From CAZVFE01 sp964626405 (GTDB taxonomy: Bacteria; Bacteroidota; Bacteroidia; Cytophagales; Spirosomataceae), in the NCBI GenBank assembly GCA_964626405.1, contig CAZVFE010000034.1, positions 1 through 16,979 on the forward strand: a stretch of 16,979 bases of DNA. Reading direction: 5' to 3'. Below the pieces are notes generated by a model. It was not told where the DNA came from and made no database searches. It saw only the letters and a program-made list of their open reading frames with translations. A program made the position numbers and the translations under genes. How positions within the stretch are numbered: the first letter of the stretch is position 1; every line of letters begins with the position of its first letter. Positions 1 through 7,320 of the stretch are shown here, in pieces.

Positions 1-14
1 AAGAAAAATCTGTA

Positions 15-437
15 TCAAATAAGAAATACCTGTAATTTGGCTAAACGGGAATTATTTTTGAGAGGGATTCCTGCGAATTTTTCATGAATTAAAAATCCTT
101 TTTCCTCAAAAATACTTGTATTAAAATGGAAATTGTTTAGTGGAAATTCAGAAAAATAAATCGACCAAATCGAAAAATCAGTATACTGAATAATCTGGTC
201 CGAATCCATTTTAGCATCTAAAAATGTATATTTACAACATCCGGAATTATCTAAACTTGATGGAGAATTAGAGGAGTTTGCATCTAATTCAACACCACAG
301 CAATAGGTCGTTGAACCAAGATTAATTTCCTTTTCCCCAGTAATTAGGCAGTTTGTAAGGGTAAATGAAAAGCCCGTTTGGATAGTTAATACCCAAAACA
401 TTAAAGTGATTGACAAGCTCTTTTTCAAAAACTGCAT
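15..437 (-). CDS. Divergent HYC_CC_PP-like small exported cysteine-rich protein
   Basis: A 140-residue protein of unknown function. Residues 1-24 form a signal peptide (two lysines, then a hydrophobic stretch), so it is exported. Five cysteines follow: C30, the pair C46-C47 and the pair C67-C68. The C-terminus (IPLKNNSRLAKLQVFLI) resembles the PPPLSGR...QVFRI ending of the Bacteroidota HYC_CC_PP family. The family's HYC triplet appears here as TNC and the PP motif as IP, so this is a divergent member at best. I chose the ATG at 437. A TTG five codons upstream abuts the stop of the preceding DUF2490 gene but would lengthen the positive N-terminus unnecessarily. It lies 15 nt downstream of the DUF2490 gene and is probably cotranscribed with it. 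Paired cysteines suggest metal binding or disulfides, which is inference only. Confidence 0.6.
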   Translation of the reverse strand: MQFLKKSLSITLMFWVLTIQTGFSFTLTNCLITGEKEINLGSTTYCCGVELDANSSNSPSSLDNSGCCKYTFLDAKMDSDQIIQYTDFSIWSIYFSEFPLNNFHFNTSIFEEKGFLIHEKFAGIPLKNNSRLAKLQVFLI

Positions 438-452
438 ACTCAAAATTATCAA

Positions 453-1169
453 TTATTGAATTAAATTCAAATTATGATATAAAGTGAATCGGATATTATT
501 ACGATTATAATATTCATTTATAGAATTCGTACTTTGATACGAATTTAAATATCCTAATTCTAACCCTAATTTAGGATCCACTTGAAAATTCATTCCAACC
601 CATATTCGGTTTTGATCAAAATGGGAAGATGGATTATTCCCAAGATTTAAAAATATTTCATCATATAAATTAAAACTAACCTTATCGGAAACCAACATTT
701 TAACCTCTAATTTATACCGATTTCGTGTAGTTTTAAATTCAGGTTGGTGAATAGCGGTTTCAAAAAAACGCCACTCATTTAAAAATCGATGACTTAAAAG
801 AAATTTATCTGAAATTCCCTGATTAAAGTGAATTCCAATAATAGGTCTTATTTCATATATTTTATCTAACTCTTTAAGAACTGGCTTTGAAGGACTTGAG
901 GTATTAAAATAAGCCAATCCAAGACTACTAGCAAAACCTCTTCCCAAATCTCTTTGATACATGGCCCGGAATAAATACTGAGATTGACGAAGTGGACTAA
1001 TAAAAAGTCTTTCATCTACTTCTTGAGAGATAAAAGACTTTTTATTAAGCTTAATTTTAAGAAAATATCTTGCCCAAATTAAATTTTGATTTTCAACTGA
1101 TTTTTGAGCATTAATCGAACTAAAAATTAATATAAATAAACTGATTAATAGAAGTTTAGATAATTTCAT
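453..1169 (-). CDS. DUF2490 family outer-membrane/periplasmic protein
   Basis: A 238-residue exported protein of unknown function. Residues 1-21 are a signal peptide ending in INA before Q22. The mature part alternates polar and hydrophobic residues in short segments rich in aromatics (RYKLEVKMLV, SFNLYDEIFLNLG, LGLELGYLNSYQ), as expected of a small outer-membrane beta-barrel. The motif FDQNRIWVGM at 184-193 followed by a GYL segment is characteristic of DUF2490, and the length is normal for that family. The ATG at 1169 is directly in front of the signal peptide. It sits 27 nt downstream of the HTH gene and 15 nt upstream of the cysteine-rich gene, on the same strand. The barrel topology and outer-membrane location are inferred. 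No substrate or partner is evident. Confidence 0.75.
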   Translation of the reverse strand: MKLSKLLLISLFILIFSSINAQKSVENQNLIWARYFLKIKLNKKSFISQEVDERLFISPLRQSQYLFRAMYQRDLGRGFASSLGLAYFNTSSPSKPVLKELDKIYEIRPIIGIHFNQGISDKFLLSHRFLNEWRFFETAIHQPEFKTTRNRYKLEVKMLVSDKVSFNLYDEIFLNLGNNPSSHFDQNRIWVGMNFQVDPKLGLELGYLNSYQSTNSINEYYNRNNIRFTLYHNLNLIQ

Positions 1170-1196
1170 TTATAGGAATATTTCCTTAAAAGTTAA

Positions 1197-1496
1197 TTAA
1201 AAATTTACTTCTACAAAATTTTTATCTATATAAACTTTTGTTGCCAATCCTGAAATAGCAATATCCACTCCATTTACTCTAAATGTATGACTATTTTCAG
1301 AATTCATTATTCTCTGAGGCGGATCATTTCTTTCGATATAATTTCTAAAATCAGTTGCGGTTTTATTCCATTTTATACGATAATAATTAATCGTAGGTAT
1401 TGGAATTGATAAAATTTTAGAGATTTCTTTGGAGGTTTTTGACTCAGATAGAAGTTTCTTTACCTGACTCAATTTTTCTTGCGTCATTTTACTCAT
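1197..1496 (-). CDS. Small helix-turn-helix protein with a C-terminal beta-type tail domain
   Basis: A 99-residue cytoplasmic protein. Residues 5-45 form a homeodomain-like helix-turn-helix: the segment SKEISKILSIPIPTINYYR (22-40) has the spacing of a DNA-recognition helix pair, as in resolvase or transposase N-termini. Residues 70-99 form a separate short block (FRVNGVDIAISGLATKVYI and on) predicted as three beta strands ending in VEVNF. I do not know a named family for this pairing. There is no catalytic domain, so it is a DNA-binding protein rather than a recombinase. It is the first gene of the minus-strand group, preceded by a good TAnnTTTG promoter box at 1524-1531. An alternative start is Met4. 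It may control its own operon or simply be a widespread small protein; the role is unproven. Confidence 0.6.
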   Translation of the reverse strand: MSKMTQEKLSQVKKLLSESKTSKEISKILSIPIPTINYYRIKWNKTATDFRNYIERNDPPQRIMNSENSHTFRVNGVDIAISGLATKVYIDKNFVEVNF

Positions 1497-1523
1497 GGTT
1501 AGATATAATTTAAGTTAATATGT

Positions 1524-1531
1524 CAAATATA
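1524..1531 (-). promoter_or_regulatory. Candidate Bacteroidota -7 promoter box for the HTH/DUF2490 group
   Basis: Read on the minus strand this is TATATTTG, a full match to the Bacteroidota -7 consensus TAnnTTTG. It lies 27 nt upstream of the ATG at 1496, giving a leader of about 20 nt. I find no TTG at the expected -33 distance. The opposite strand of this 132-nt intergenic region has only a weaker TAAATTTA (1598-1605) in front of the esterase gene. Confidence 0.45.
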
Positions 1532-1628
1532 TAAAAACTCCCTTTTATATTTACCATTATTCTATAATTTTTTTTAATGAAATTATAAAATAAATACTAA
1601 ATTTATAAAACCTATTTAAGCCAAAACT

Positions 1629-3059
1629 ATGAGAAATTTTATTTCCATTACATCCATTATATTAATTTGCATCTATTCATTTTTGGGTTTTTCACAAGGA
1701 CCAATTATTCAAACCAAATATGGTAAAGTAGAGGGTAATTTCAATAAGGAAACGAAAATTAATATTTTTAAAGGAATTCCTTTTGCAGCACCTCCTATTG
1801 AAGATTTAAGATGGAAGGCTCCCGTGGAACCTAATAAATGGAAAGGAGTATTATCCTGCAAGGAATTTTCTGCATCTCCAATTCAAAATAAACCTGAGCC
1901 CTTTTATTGTTGGTCTGAGGAATTCATTGCACAACCCGAGCCATTATCGGAGGATTGTTTGTATTTAAATGTTTGGACTTCCTCAACAGAGAAAAAAGAA
2001 AAATTGCCTGTTATGGTATGGATTTATGGAGGAGGGTTTTCAAGTGGCTCAACGAATTGTGCTATTTATGATGGGGAGGAAATGGCTAAAAAAGGGGTTG
2101 TTTTTGTAAGCTTAAATTATCGGGTAGGGGTATTGGGTTTTATGGCACATCCTGAATTGAGTCAGGAGGCAAATTATGGTACCTCGGGAAATTATGGTTT
2201 GATGGACCAAAGTTTTGGGATTAAATGGGTTAAGGAAAATATAGAAGCTTTTGGTGGAGATCCAGAGAATATTACGATTGTTGGGCAATCGGCAGGATCT
2301 TTTTCTGTAAATGCTCAGATTGCCTCTCCAGTTTCAAAAGGTTTATTTCAAAAGGCAATTGCACAATCTGGAGGATTGTTATCAGGAAGATTTACTAGTA
2401 GTTTAGAACAAGCAGAAAAATTGGGTTTGGAATTAATGGAAAAGGCAGGGGTTAATTCTTTGGCTGAATTAAGAAAGATCCCTGCAGGAAAAATTCAGGA
2501 AATATCCAATCAAGTAAAGGGTGGAAGATTTGGAGCCATTTTGGATGGTTACTTTTTGCCTTCAAATATTAAAACTTATTTTGAGGAGGGAAAACAAAAC
2601 AAGGTCGGATTGATGACAGGCTGGGTTACTGGGGATGCAAGTTTAATGGGAGGTAAACCAGAAGATGCAAGAAAAAATCTAATTGGTTTTGCGGGATTGC
2701 CGGCACATTTATTATCAACCAATAATTTAATTCAACCTACCTATGTATATGAATTCAATTTTGTACCGGTGGATAAACCTAATTTCCCAAATTATGGGGC
2801 GTTTCATACCTCAGAGGTACCATTTGCTCTTCATACTTTGCATCTTTGGGATCGTCCTTGGAGAGAAATAGATTTAAAAATAGAAGAAATCATGTCTTCG
2901 TATTGGGTAAATTTTGTTAAAACTGGAAATCCTAATGGAAATGGTTTACCTTTATGGAAACCATATGAAAAAGGGGATTCTATTTTATCGATTGAAGAAA
3001 AGATAGAGTCTGTAGAAAATGATTATTTGAAGGATTTTTTACTACTAACCAATAAATAA
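1629..3059 (+). CDS. Secreted type-B carboxylesterase (alpha/beta hydrolase)
   Basis: A 476-residue serine esterase that hydrolyses carboxylic esters; the natural substrate is unknown. A signal peptide covers residues 1-22, so it acts outside the cytoplasm. Family landmarks in order: FKGIPFAAPP at 48-56, EDCLYLNVW at 108-116, oxyanion-hole YGGGF at 133-137, nucleophile elbow GQSAGS with Ser221, and catalytic histidine His393 in GAFHTSEVPFA. The acid is probably Asp336 in TGWVTGDAS, aligned with the usual DEG motif. The protein is short for the family (usually about 500-540). The gap is between Gly342 and residue 346, where a block of roughly 40 residues seems to be missing just after the acid residue. 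The frame is intact, so it may be a compact but active variant. The next gene starts 2 nt after its stop. Confidence 0.9.
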   Translation: MRNFISITSIILICIYSFLGFSQGPIIQTKYGKVEGNFNKETKINIFKGIPFAAPPIEDLRWKAPVEPNKWKGVLSCKEFSASPIQNKPEPFYCWSEEFIAQPEPLSEDCLYLNVWTSSTEKKEKLPVMVWIYGGGFSSGSTNCAIYDGEEMAKKGVVFVSLNYRVGVLGFMAHPELSQEANYGTSGNYGLMDQSFGIKWVKENIEAFGGDPENITIVGQSAGSFSVNAQIASPVSKGLFQKAIAQSGGLLSGRFTSSLEQAEKLGLELMEKAGVNSLAELRKIPAGKIQEISNQVKGGRFGAILDGYFLPSNIKTYFEEGKQNKVGLMTGWVTGDASLMGGKPEDARKNLIGFAGLPAHLLSTNNLIQPTYVYEFNFVPVDKPNFPNYGAFHTSEVPFALHTLHLWDRPWREIDLKIEEIMSSYWVNFVKTGNPNGNGLPLWKPYEKGDSILSIEEKIESVENDYLKDFLLLTNK

Positions 3060-3061
3060 AA

Positions 3062-3415
3062 ATGGAAAAGACTAAATTTTGTACAAATTGCGGCACTATA
3101 ATTCCAGAATCAGCCAAATTTTGTTCTTCCTGTGGGAAAGACCAATATGCCTCTAACCCCATTAATTCGAATTTTCAAAATTCAGATCACCAATACAAGA
3201 AAAGTTTCAATGAGGATTGGATAATAACTTTATTATTATGTTGGTTCTTGGGAGTATTCGGTGCACATCGCTTTTACAATCGACGATTTATCTCTGGTTT
3301 TTTTATGTTAATAAGTTTAGGAGGATTCTTTATTTGGTTTATTATTGATTTAATTTTAGTAATTGCAGGAAATTTTAAAGATGAAAATGGGAATAGAATT
3401 CCTGTAAAAATCTAA
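3062..3415 (+). CDS. Zinc-ribbon plus TM2 domain membrane protein
   Basis: A 117-residue membrane protein of unknown function. An N-terminal zinc ribbon has two CxxC knuckles, C7/C10 and C21/C24, ten residues apart, with the FCTNCG and FCSSCG pattern. After a polar linker (about 27-50) comes a TM2 domain: a first hydrophobic helix from W53 (WIITLLLCWFLGVFGAHRFY), the conserved GAHRFY turn, then GFFMLISLGG and a second helix IWFIIDLILV. TM2 proteins form a two-helix hairpin in the inner membrane. The zinc ribbon is predicted to be cytoplasmic. It starts 2 nt after the esterase stop, so the two are surely cotranscribed, but no functional link is obvious. Its stop codon overlaps that of the convergent nucleoside hydrolase. 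Confidence 0.85.
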   Translation: MEKTKFCTNCGTIIPESAKFCSSCGKDQYASNPINSNFQNSDHQYKKSFNEDWIITLLLCWFLGVFGAHRFYNRRFISGFFMLISLGGFFIWFIIDLILVIAGNFKDENGNRIPVKI

Positions 3416-4320
3416 TTCAAAGATTCTTTTAATAATTTCAGAAATTCTGTTGGTTTCACATGGCAAACAACTTGAATATCCCCTGGAGATGTTTTAATTT
3501 CTCCACGATAATCATTGGATGATTCCGTAACCACTAAATTCAAATATTCACTTTCTAAAATTATTTCTGGATTTAACACCACTGCCATAGCCAAAGGATC
3601 TGCTAATTCAATAAAATCTTCCTTATATTGCTTTTTAAATCGAATATAGCCTTGGATTACCTGAATAAAATGATTTGAATATTTGGTCTGAATATTCTCG
3701 ATTTCCTTTATGTCATTAGGAAATATATTGGCATATTGAACTGTTACATCCCAACCAATTAGGGTCATTTTCATTCCTGATTGAAAAACAATATTGGCGG
3801 CATGAGGGTCAACCCATATATTAAATTCTGCATAAGGAGTTATATTTCCCATTCCTCTTCCAGTTCCTCCCATAATATAGCAATGCTTTATTTTCTTTGC
3901 GATAGAAGGATCTTTCTTCAATGCTGATGCAATATTCGTATGAGGACCTATCATCACTAATTCCAATTCTCCTTCATATAAATAGGCTAGTTCAATAATT
4001 TTATCCACAGCATTTCCTTGAGCGGGCATTCTCCCTTTCAAGTCTAAACCAACTCCCCCCAATCCATCCTCTCCATGAACAAAATCAGCTTGGCCTAATT
4101 CTAATTCTAATGGTTTGGAAGCACCAGGAAAAACGGGAATATCCGTACGTCCACATAATTCTAATGTATAAAGGGCATTTTGTACACATTTCTCAAGTTC
4201 AACATTTCCCGCAACGATTGTCAATGCTTCAATAGAAATATTATAAGAATTCCGTAGCGACATGATTATCGCCACGGAATCGTCTGATGCTGTATCGGTA
4301 TCTATTAGGAGTCGGCGCAT
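3412..4320 (-). CDS. Nucleoside hydrolase (IunH/RihB superfamily), DTDTASDD subgroup
   Basis: A 302-residue hydrolase of the inosine/uridine nucleoside hydrolase superfamily, which cleaves N-glycosidic bonds of ribosides. The calcium-binding N-terminal motif is DTDTASDD (7-14) rather than the commoner DTDPGxDD; Asp9 and Asp13/14 are kept. GPHTNIA (125-131) and the substrate-binding stretch NITPYAEFNIWVDPHAA (159-175) are typical. The calcium ligand Asp241 is present in ADPLAMA, but the preceding residue is Ala240 where classical IU-hydrolases have the catalytic His (HDP). Leaving-group activation must therefore differ, or the substrate is not a standard purine nucleoside. There is no signal peptide, so the protein is cytoplasmic. 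It is the last gene of the DUF1080/Gfo-Idh operon, 11 nt after the oxidoreductase. The exact substrate is unknown. Confidence 0.88.
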   Translation of the reverse strand: MRRLLIDTDTASDDSVAIIMSLRNSYNISIEALTIVAGNVELEKCVQNALYTLELCGRTDIPVFPGASKPLELELGQADFVHGEDGLGGVGLDLKGRMPAQGNAVDKIIELAYLYEGELELVMIGPHTNIASALKKDPSIAKKIKHCYIMGGTGRGMGNITPYAEFNIWVDPHAANIVFQSGMKMTLIGWDVTVQYANIFPNDIKEIENIQTKYSNHFIQVIQGYIRFKKQYKEDFIELADPLAMAVVLNPEIILESEYLNLVVTESSNDYRGEIKTSPGDIQVVCHVKPTEFLKLLKESLN

Positions 4321-4331
4321 TAAAATTCAAT

Positions 4332-5672
4332 CTAGAATTTTCGATAATCTCCTGCCAAATATTGATTGGCTTCTTTTTCTTTAAAAGCAGCTTTTTTAGA
4401 ATCCCAATGTAGGGTTTTATTTGGGAATCTTCCAGCAATTACTCCTAATAATATCGCCTCAGATAATCTAGAAGCATAGGAAAATGGAGCTGTTGTATTA
4501 CCTTTTCCTAAGCAAGCATCCACGAATTGATGATAATGCTTTGGAGATTCCCCAGCATAATCACGGACTGGTTTTCCCATTTCGCCCTTTGGATCAAATT
4601 TGCTAATATCATATTCTTGATAGGCTCCATTTACAATTAATTTTGGTAATTGCATAAAATGTGGCAATAGGAATCTTCTACCATCCTCCCCAATAAACAT
4701 GGCCCCTTGGTCTGGAAGTTTGTCGCCATTTGGCAAGTCTAATTCCGCTTGAGGCTCAGGTCCTTTTACGCCATCGTACCAAACCCAAGTCATTTCTTTT
4801 GTCGTATAATCTGTTCCTGGGAAGGTATAGGTTACAATATTTCTCTCCGGATAACCAAAACCATTTGGCTCTCTACATTCATTTTTGATAGTCTTTGGTA
4901 CATCCAAATTAAGTGCATTATAAGGGGTATCAAATATATGTACTCCCATATCACCTAAGGTGGCACAACCGTAATCCATTAATTTTCTCCAGTTCTGAGG
5001 ATGATAAATTCCCTCTTTATATTCTCTTTGCTTGGAAGTACCTAGCCATAAATTCCAATCTAGGGTATTTGGAATTGGATCAGAACCTGAAGGGGCTTGT
5101 CCGTCATAACCCCAGTTTTTATTCGACCATGCAATTACTTTTTTCACCTTCCCAATCACTCCCCCTTGGATCATGATGGTAGCCAATTTATAATCATAAA
5201 AAGAATGCACTTGAATCCCCATTTGGGTTACAAGGTTTTTTTCCTTGGCCATATCCTTCATTTTCCTAACCTCAGAAACATAATGTGCTAGAGGTTTCTG
5301 ACAATATACTGGTTTATTATGTTCCATGGCCATTAAGGAAGCAGGTGCATGGGTATGGTCTGGAGTAGAAACAACCACGGCATCAATTATAGAAGAATGA
5401 TTATTCAACATTTCCCTATAATCTTTAAATAATTTCGCTTTTGGAAATAATTCTGAAGCCGCCTTTAAATGATTTGCATCTACATCACAAAGGGCAACTA
5501 CTTCAACCTGAGCATGGGAGGAAATTGCTTTTAAATCTTCAAACCCCATATTTCCAACACCAATATGAGCAGTTCTTAATTTCGTATTCGGCTTTAAATT
5601 TTTTAAAGCATTGGGAATCATTGCAGCGGAAAGGAGGGCTGCTGAATTCTGGATAAATATTCTTCTTTTCAT
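4332..5672 (-). CDS. Tat-exported Gfo/Idh/MocA family oxidoreductase
   Basis: A 446-residue NAD(P)-dependent sugar oxidoreductase. The N-terminus MKRRIFIQNSAALLSAA is a twin-arginine signal (R3-R4, then a hydrophobic stretch). The protein is therefore probably folded with its cofactor bound and exported, as in Zymomonas glucose-fructose oxidoreductase. The Rossmann motif is GVGNMG (38-43). The family EKP motif is CQKP (124-127) with catalytic-type Lys126. The motif GDMGVHIFD (240-248) holds His245, the usual proton donor/acceptor. The C-terminal half is the standard beta-sheet substrate domain, and length is normal for the secreted Bacteroidota/Planctomycetes group. Its ATG overlaps the stop of the upstream DUF1080 lipoprotein by 4 nt (ATGA), implying translational coupling. 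A role in making or reducing 3-keto sugars is inferred from the DUF1080 partners. Confidence 0.9.
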   Translation of the reverse strand: MKRRIFIQNSAALLSAAMIPNALKNLKPNTKLRTAHIGVGNMGFEDLKAISSHAQVEVVALCDVDANHLKAASELFPKAKLFKDYREMLNNHSSIIDAVVVSTPDHTHAPASLMAMEHNKPVYCQKPLAHYVSEVRKMKDMAKEKNLVTQMGIQVHSFYDYKLATIMIQGGVIGKVKKVIAWSNKNWGYDGQAPSGSDPIPNTLDWNLWLGTSKQREYKEGIYHPQNWRKLMDYGCATLGDMGVHIFDTPYNALNLDVPKTIKNECREPNGFGYPERNIVTYTFPGTDYTTKEMTWVWYDGVKGPEPQAELDLPNGDKLPDQGAMFIGEDGRRFLLPHFMQLPKLIVNGAYQEYDISKFDPKGEMGKPVRDYAGESPKHYHQFVDACLGKGNTTAPFSYASRLSEAILLGVIAGRFPNKTLHWDSKKAAFKEKEANQYLAGDYRKF

Positions 5673-6445
5673 AATTTTCTAATTTTTACATTTCTAAAAG
5701 CTAAGCCGGACCCATGATCCTGAAAGCCAATATATCCTGTTTTAAATTTTCCATAATCATTTGCAATTTTCCATTTTCCATTATTCTTTTTATCATTCCA
5801 ATCATCACTCCATGGTATAAAAGAAACTACCAAATCTCCATTTAAATAATATTCTGCTTTTTCAGGGGTGAAAATGATTCTGGATGAATTCCATTCACCT
5901 GCAGGGTTTAATTTTTTTTCAGCCTTAGCAGGATACATGGCATAATCAGAACCTGTTTTTTGCCAATCTCTCAACTCATTTAAATTTTCAGTATAGCCTA
6001 AACTTTTATTATAGTCTGATATATCATGCATTTTCGTATAGCCTTCATCGTCTATTAACTGATATTCTGGTGCGATTTCTGGTATGCCATCAAAACCCTC
6101 CTTAACATGATAAAAAATTCCTGAATTTCCCCCTTCAGGAATTTTCCATTCCACATATAATTCAAAATTGTCAAATTCTTCTGCAGCATAAATAATGTCT
6201 TTGGATCCTTTATAATCATAATTTTGCTCCAAAACCACGTCTGTAGAAAAGGTCATGGTACTATCTTGGATAGTCCAACCGGGAGGTAAACCTTCCCCAT
6301 TATAACCCTTCCAACCTTCTAAGCTGGTCCCATCAAATAATGTTATCCAATCATTTTCTGTTTGTACCTCTTTTTCCTCTTGTTGAGTACAAGAAATGAA
6401 TAAAAATGAGCCCAAAGCCAATAATCCAACTATTTTCTTTTTCAT
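5669..6445 (-). CDS. DUF1080 (3-keto-disaccharide hydrolase family) lipoprotein
   Basis: A 258-residue lipoprotein. Signal residues 1-18 lead to a lipobox FISC with Cys19, followed by a charged QQEEKE spacer, so it is anchored to a membrane facing the periplasm or surface. The DUF1080 jelly-roll fold spans about 33-258: LFDGTSLEGW (36-45), DNFELYVEWKIPEGGNSGIFY (92-112), EYQLIDDEG (127-135), LNGDLV (201-206) and the C-terminal block GYIGFQDHGSGLAFRNVKI. The family contains hydrolases/lyases of 3-keto-glycosides. The longer insertion between 136 and 185 separates it from the smaller DUF1080 protein upstream, suggesting different substrates or steps. It follows that gene after a single base and overlaps the oxidoreductase start, so the three are translationally linked. 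Exact substrate is unknown. Confidence 0.88.
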   Translation of the reverse strand: MKKKIVGLLALGSFLFISCTQQEEKEVQTENDWITLFDGTSLEGWKGYNGEGLPPGWTIQDSTMTFSTDVVLEQNYDYKGSKDIIYAAEEFDNFELYVEWKIPEGGNSGIFYHVKEGFDGIPEIAPEYQLIDDEGYTKMHDISDYNKSLGYTENLNELRDWQKTGSDYAMYPAKAEKKLNPAGEWNSSRIIFTPEKAEYYLNGDLVVSFIPWSDDWNDKKNNGKWKIANDYGKFKTGYIGFQDHGSGLAFRNVKIRKL

Positions 6446-6446
6446 T

Positions 6447-7034
6447 TTATAATTTCTTTAATTCTAAATTTCTCCAATATACTTTTATTCCACCGCCATC
6501 ATGAATTTGAAGGGCAACAGAGCCTTTTCCTTTTCCAATTTTTTCGTCTTTTATGTAAACCATTTCATGGCCATTTAAATAGGTTCTTACTTCATCTCCC
6601 TTCACCACAATCTTCATTTTATTCCACTTGCCCATCTTTAAATATTTCTCCTTATCTGGCTCTGGTTGAATTAACCACCCTCTTCCGTAAGATTCATAAA
6701 TACCTCCTGAATGATTATTCGGAGGAGCAACTTCAACCTGCCAACCTGTTATTTTAGTCCCTTCTACAGTAGATCTAAAAAATACCCCACTATTTCCGTC
6801 TGCTTCTTGTTTAAATTCTAAATTCAATTCAAAATCATCATAATATTCTTTGGTAGATAAATAACCATAGGCCTTATCTGGGCCAGATTCACAAACTAAT
6901 AATCCTTTTTCCACATACCATTTTTCGGTACCATGAATTTGCCAACCTGTTAAATCTTTTCCATTAAATAAAGATATTTGAGAAACTAAGCTAAAGGGTA
7001 AAATTCCCAATAAGAGAATTACTAATTTTTTCAT
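6447..7034 (-). CDS. Secreted DUF1080 (3-keto-disaccharide hydrolase family) protein
   Basis: A 195-residue protein, first gene of the four-gene minus-strand operon. The start chosen is the ATG at 7034, which gives a normal signal peptide (MKKLVILLLGILPFSLVSQ); an upstream ATG at 7076 would add 14 residues with no signal-like character. The mature protein is almost exactly one minimal DUF1080 domain: LFNGKDLTGW (22-31), GNSGVFFRS (80-88), GWQVEV (97-102), GGIYE (110-114), LNGHE (153-157), and VALQIHDGGGIKVYWRNL (173-190). There is no lipobox, so it should be soluble in the periplasm or secreted. The stop is separated from the next DUF1080 gene by one base. Family knowledge points to cleavage of 3-keto-glycosides; the specific sugar is not visible from sequence. 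Confidence 0.87.
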   Translation of the reverse strand: MKKLVILLLGILPFSLVSQISLFNGKDLTGWQIHGTEKWYVEKGLLVCESGPDKAYGYLSTKEYYDDFELNLEFKQEADGNSGVFFRSTVEGTKITGWQVEVAPPNNHSGGIYESYGRGWLIQPEPDKEKYLKMGKWNKMKIVVKGDEVRTYLNGHEMVYIKDEKIGKGKGSVALQIHDGGGIKVYWRNLELKKL

Positions 7035-7149
7035 AATTAATTTGTTAAGGTTTTTAATTGAATAATAATTTATCAAAATTTTTTGAATTAAAAATCAAAA
7101 TTTTTCTCATTTCGATAGTTTTATTGCTTTTTCAGAATTTTATTGCCGA

Positions 7150-7190
7150 ATAATCAAAAGATTTATGAAATTTATAAGCATTTTGATTAT
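7150..7190. repeat. 10-bp perfect inverted repeat, possible operator
   Basis: ATAATCAAAA (7150-7159) is the exact reverse complement of TTTTGATTAT (7181-7190), with a 21-nt spacer that itself contains a direct ATTTAT repeat. Centre-to-centre distance is 31 nt, about three helical turns. It lies between two divergent units with related functions. AT-richness makes chance a real possibility. Confidence 0.4.
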
Positions 7191-7242
7191 CAATTTTAAT
7201 AAATAGATTTAATTCGAATTTTTTATTAAATTTCAGGGGGTA

Positions 7243-7261
7243 AGGGGAATGCTCTTCCCCT
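7243..7261. repeat. GC-rich hairpin AGGGGAA/TTCCCCT
   Basis: A 7-bp perfect stem (7243-7249 with 7255-7261) and a 5-nt loop, preceded by another G-run (7236-7240). It is not followed by a T-tract and is upstream of the promoter at 7294-7320, so it does not look like a terminator. It could be a protein-binding site or a remnant of a dispersed repeat. Confidence 0.4.
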
Positions 7262-7293
7262 ACTAAAATTAAAAAAAATTTCCTATCAATAAC

Positions 7294-7320
7294 TTGATAA
7301 AATTTACAACCTTATTTTTG
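7294..7320 (+). promoter_or_regulatory. Candidate Bacteroidota promoter for the PQQ dehydrogenase gene
   Basis: TATTTTTG at 7313-7320 matches TAnnTTTG perfectly. A TTG lies at 7294-7296, 16 nt upstream, slightly shorter than the usual spacing of about 17-23. Transcription would begin near 7327, leaving a leader of about 45 nt before the ATG at 7372. Confidence 0.5.

Noticed and set aside
1598..1605. TAAATTTA as promoter of the esterase gene
   Set aside because: The final G of TAnnTTTG is missing and no TTG lies at the right distance; too weak in such AT-rich DNA.
4749..5656. Several plus-strand open frames (64-87 codons) inside the oxidoreductase gene
   Set aside because: They are antisense to a well-supported gene, lack domain features or signals, and overlap one another; they are shadows.
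7035..7076. Upstream ATG extending the first DUF1080 protein by 14 residues
   Set aside because: The added residues (MINYYSIKNLNKLI) spoil the signal peptide; Met at 7034 is followed by a normal KK-hydrophobic start.
7243..7261. Hairpin considered as a rho-independent terminator
   Set aside because: No T-tract follows on either strand and no gene ends nearby; it sits between two divergent genes.
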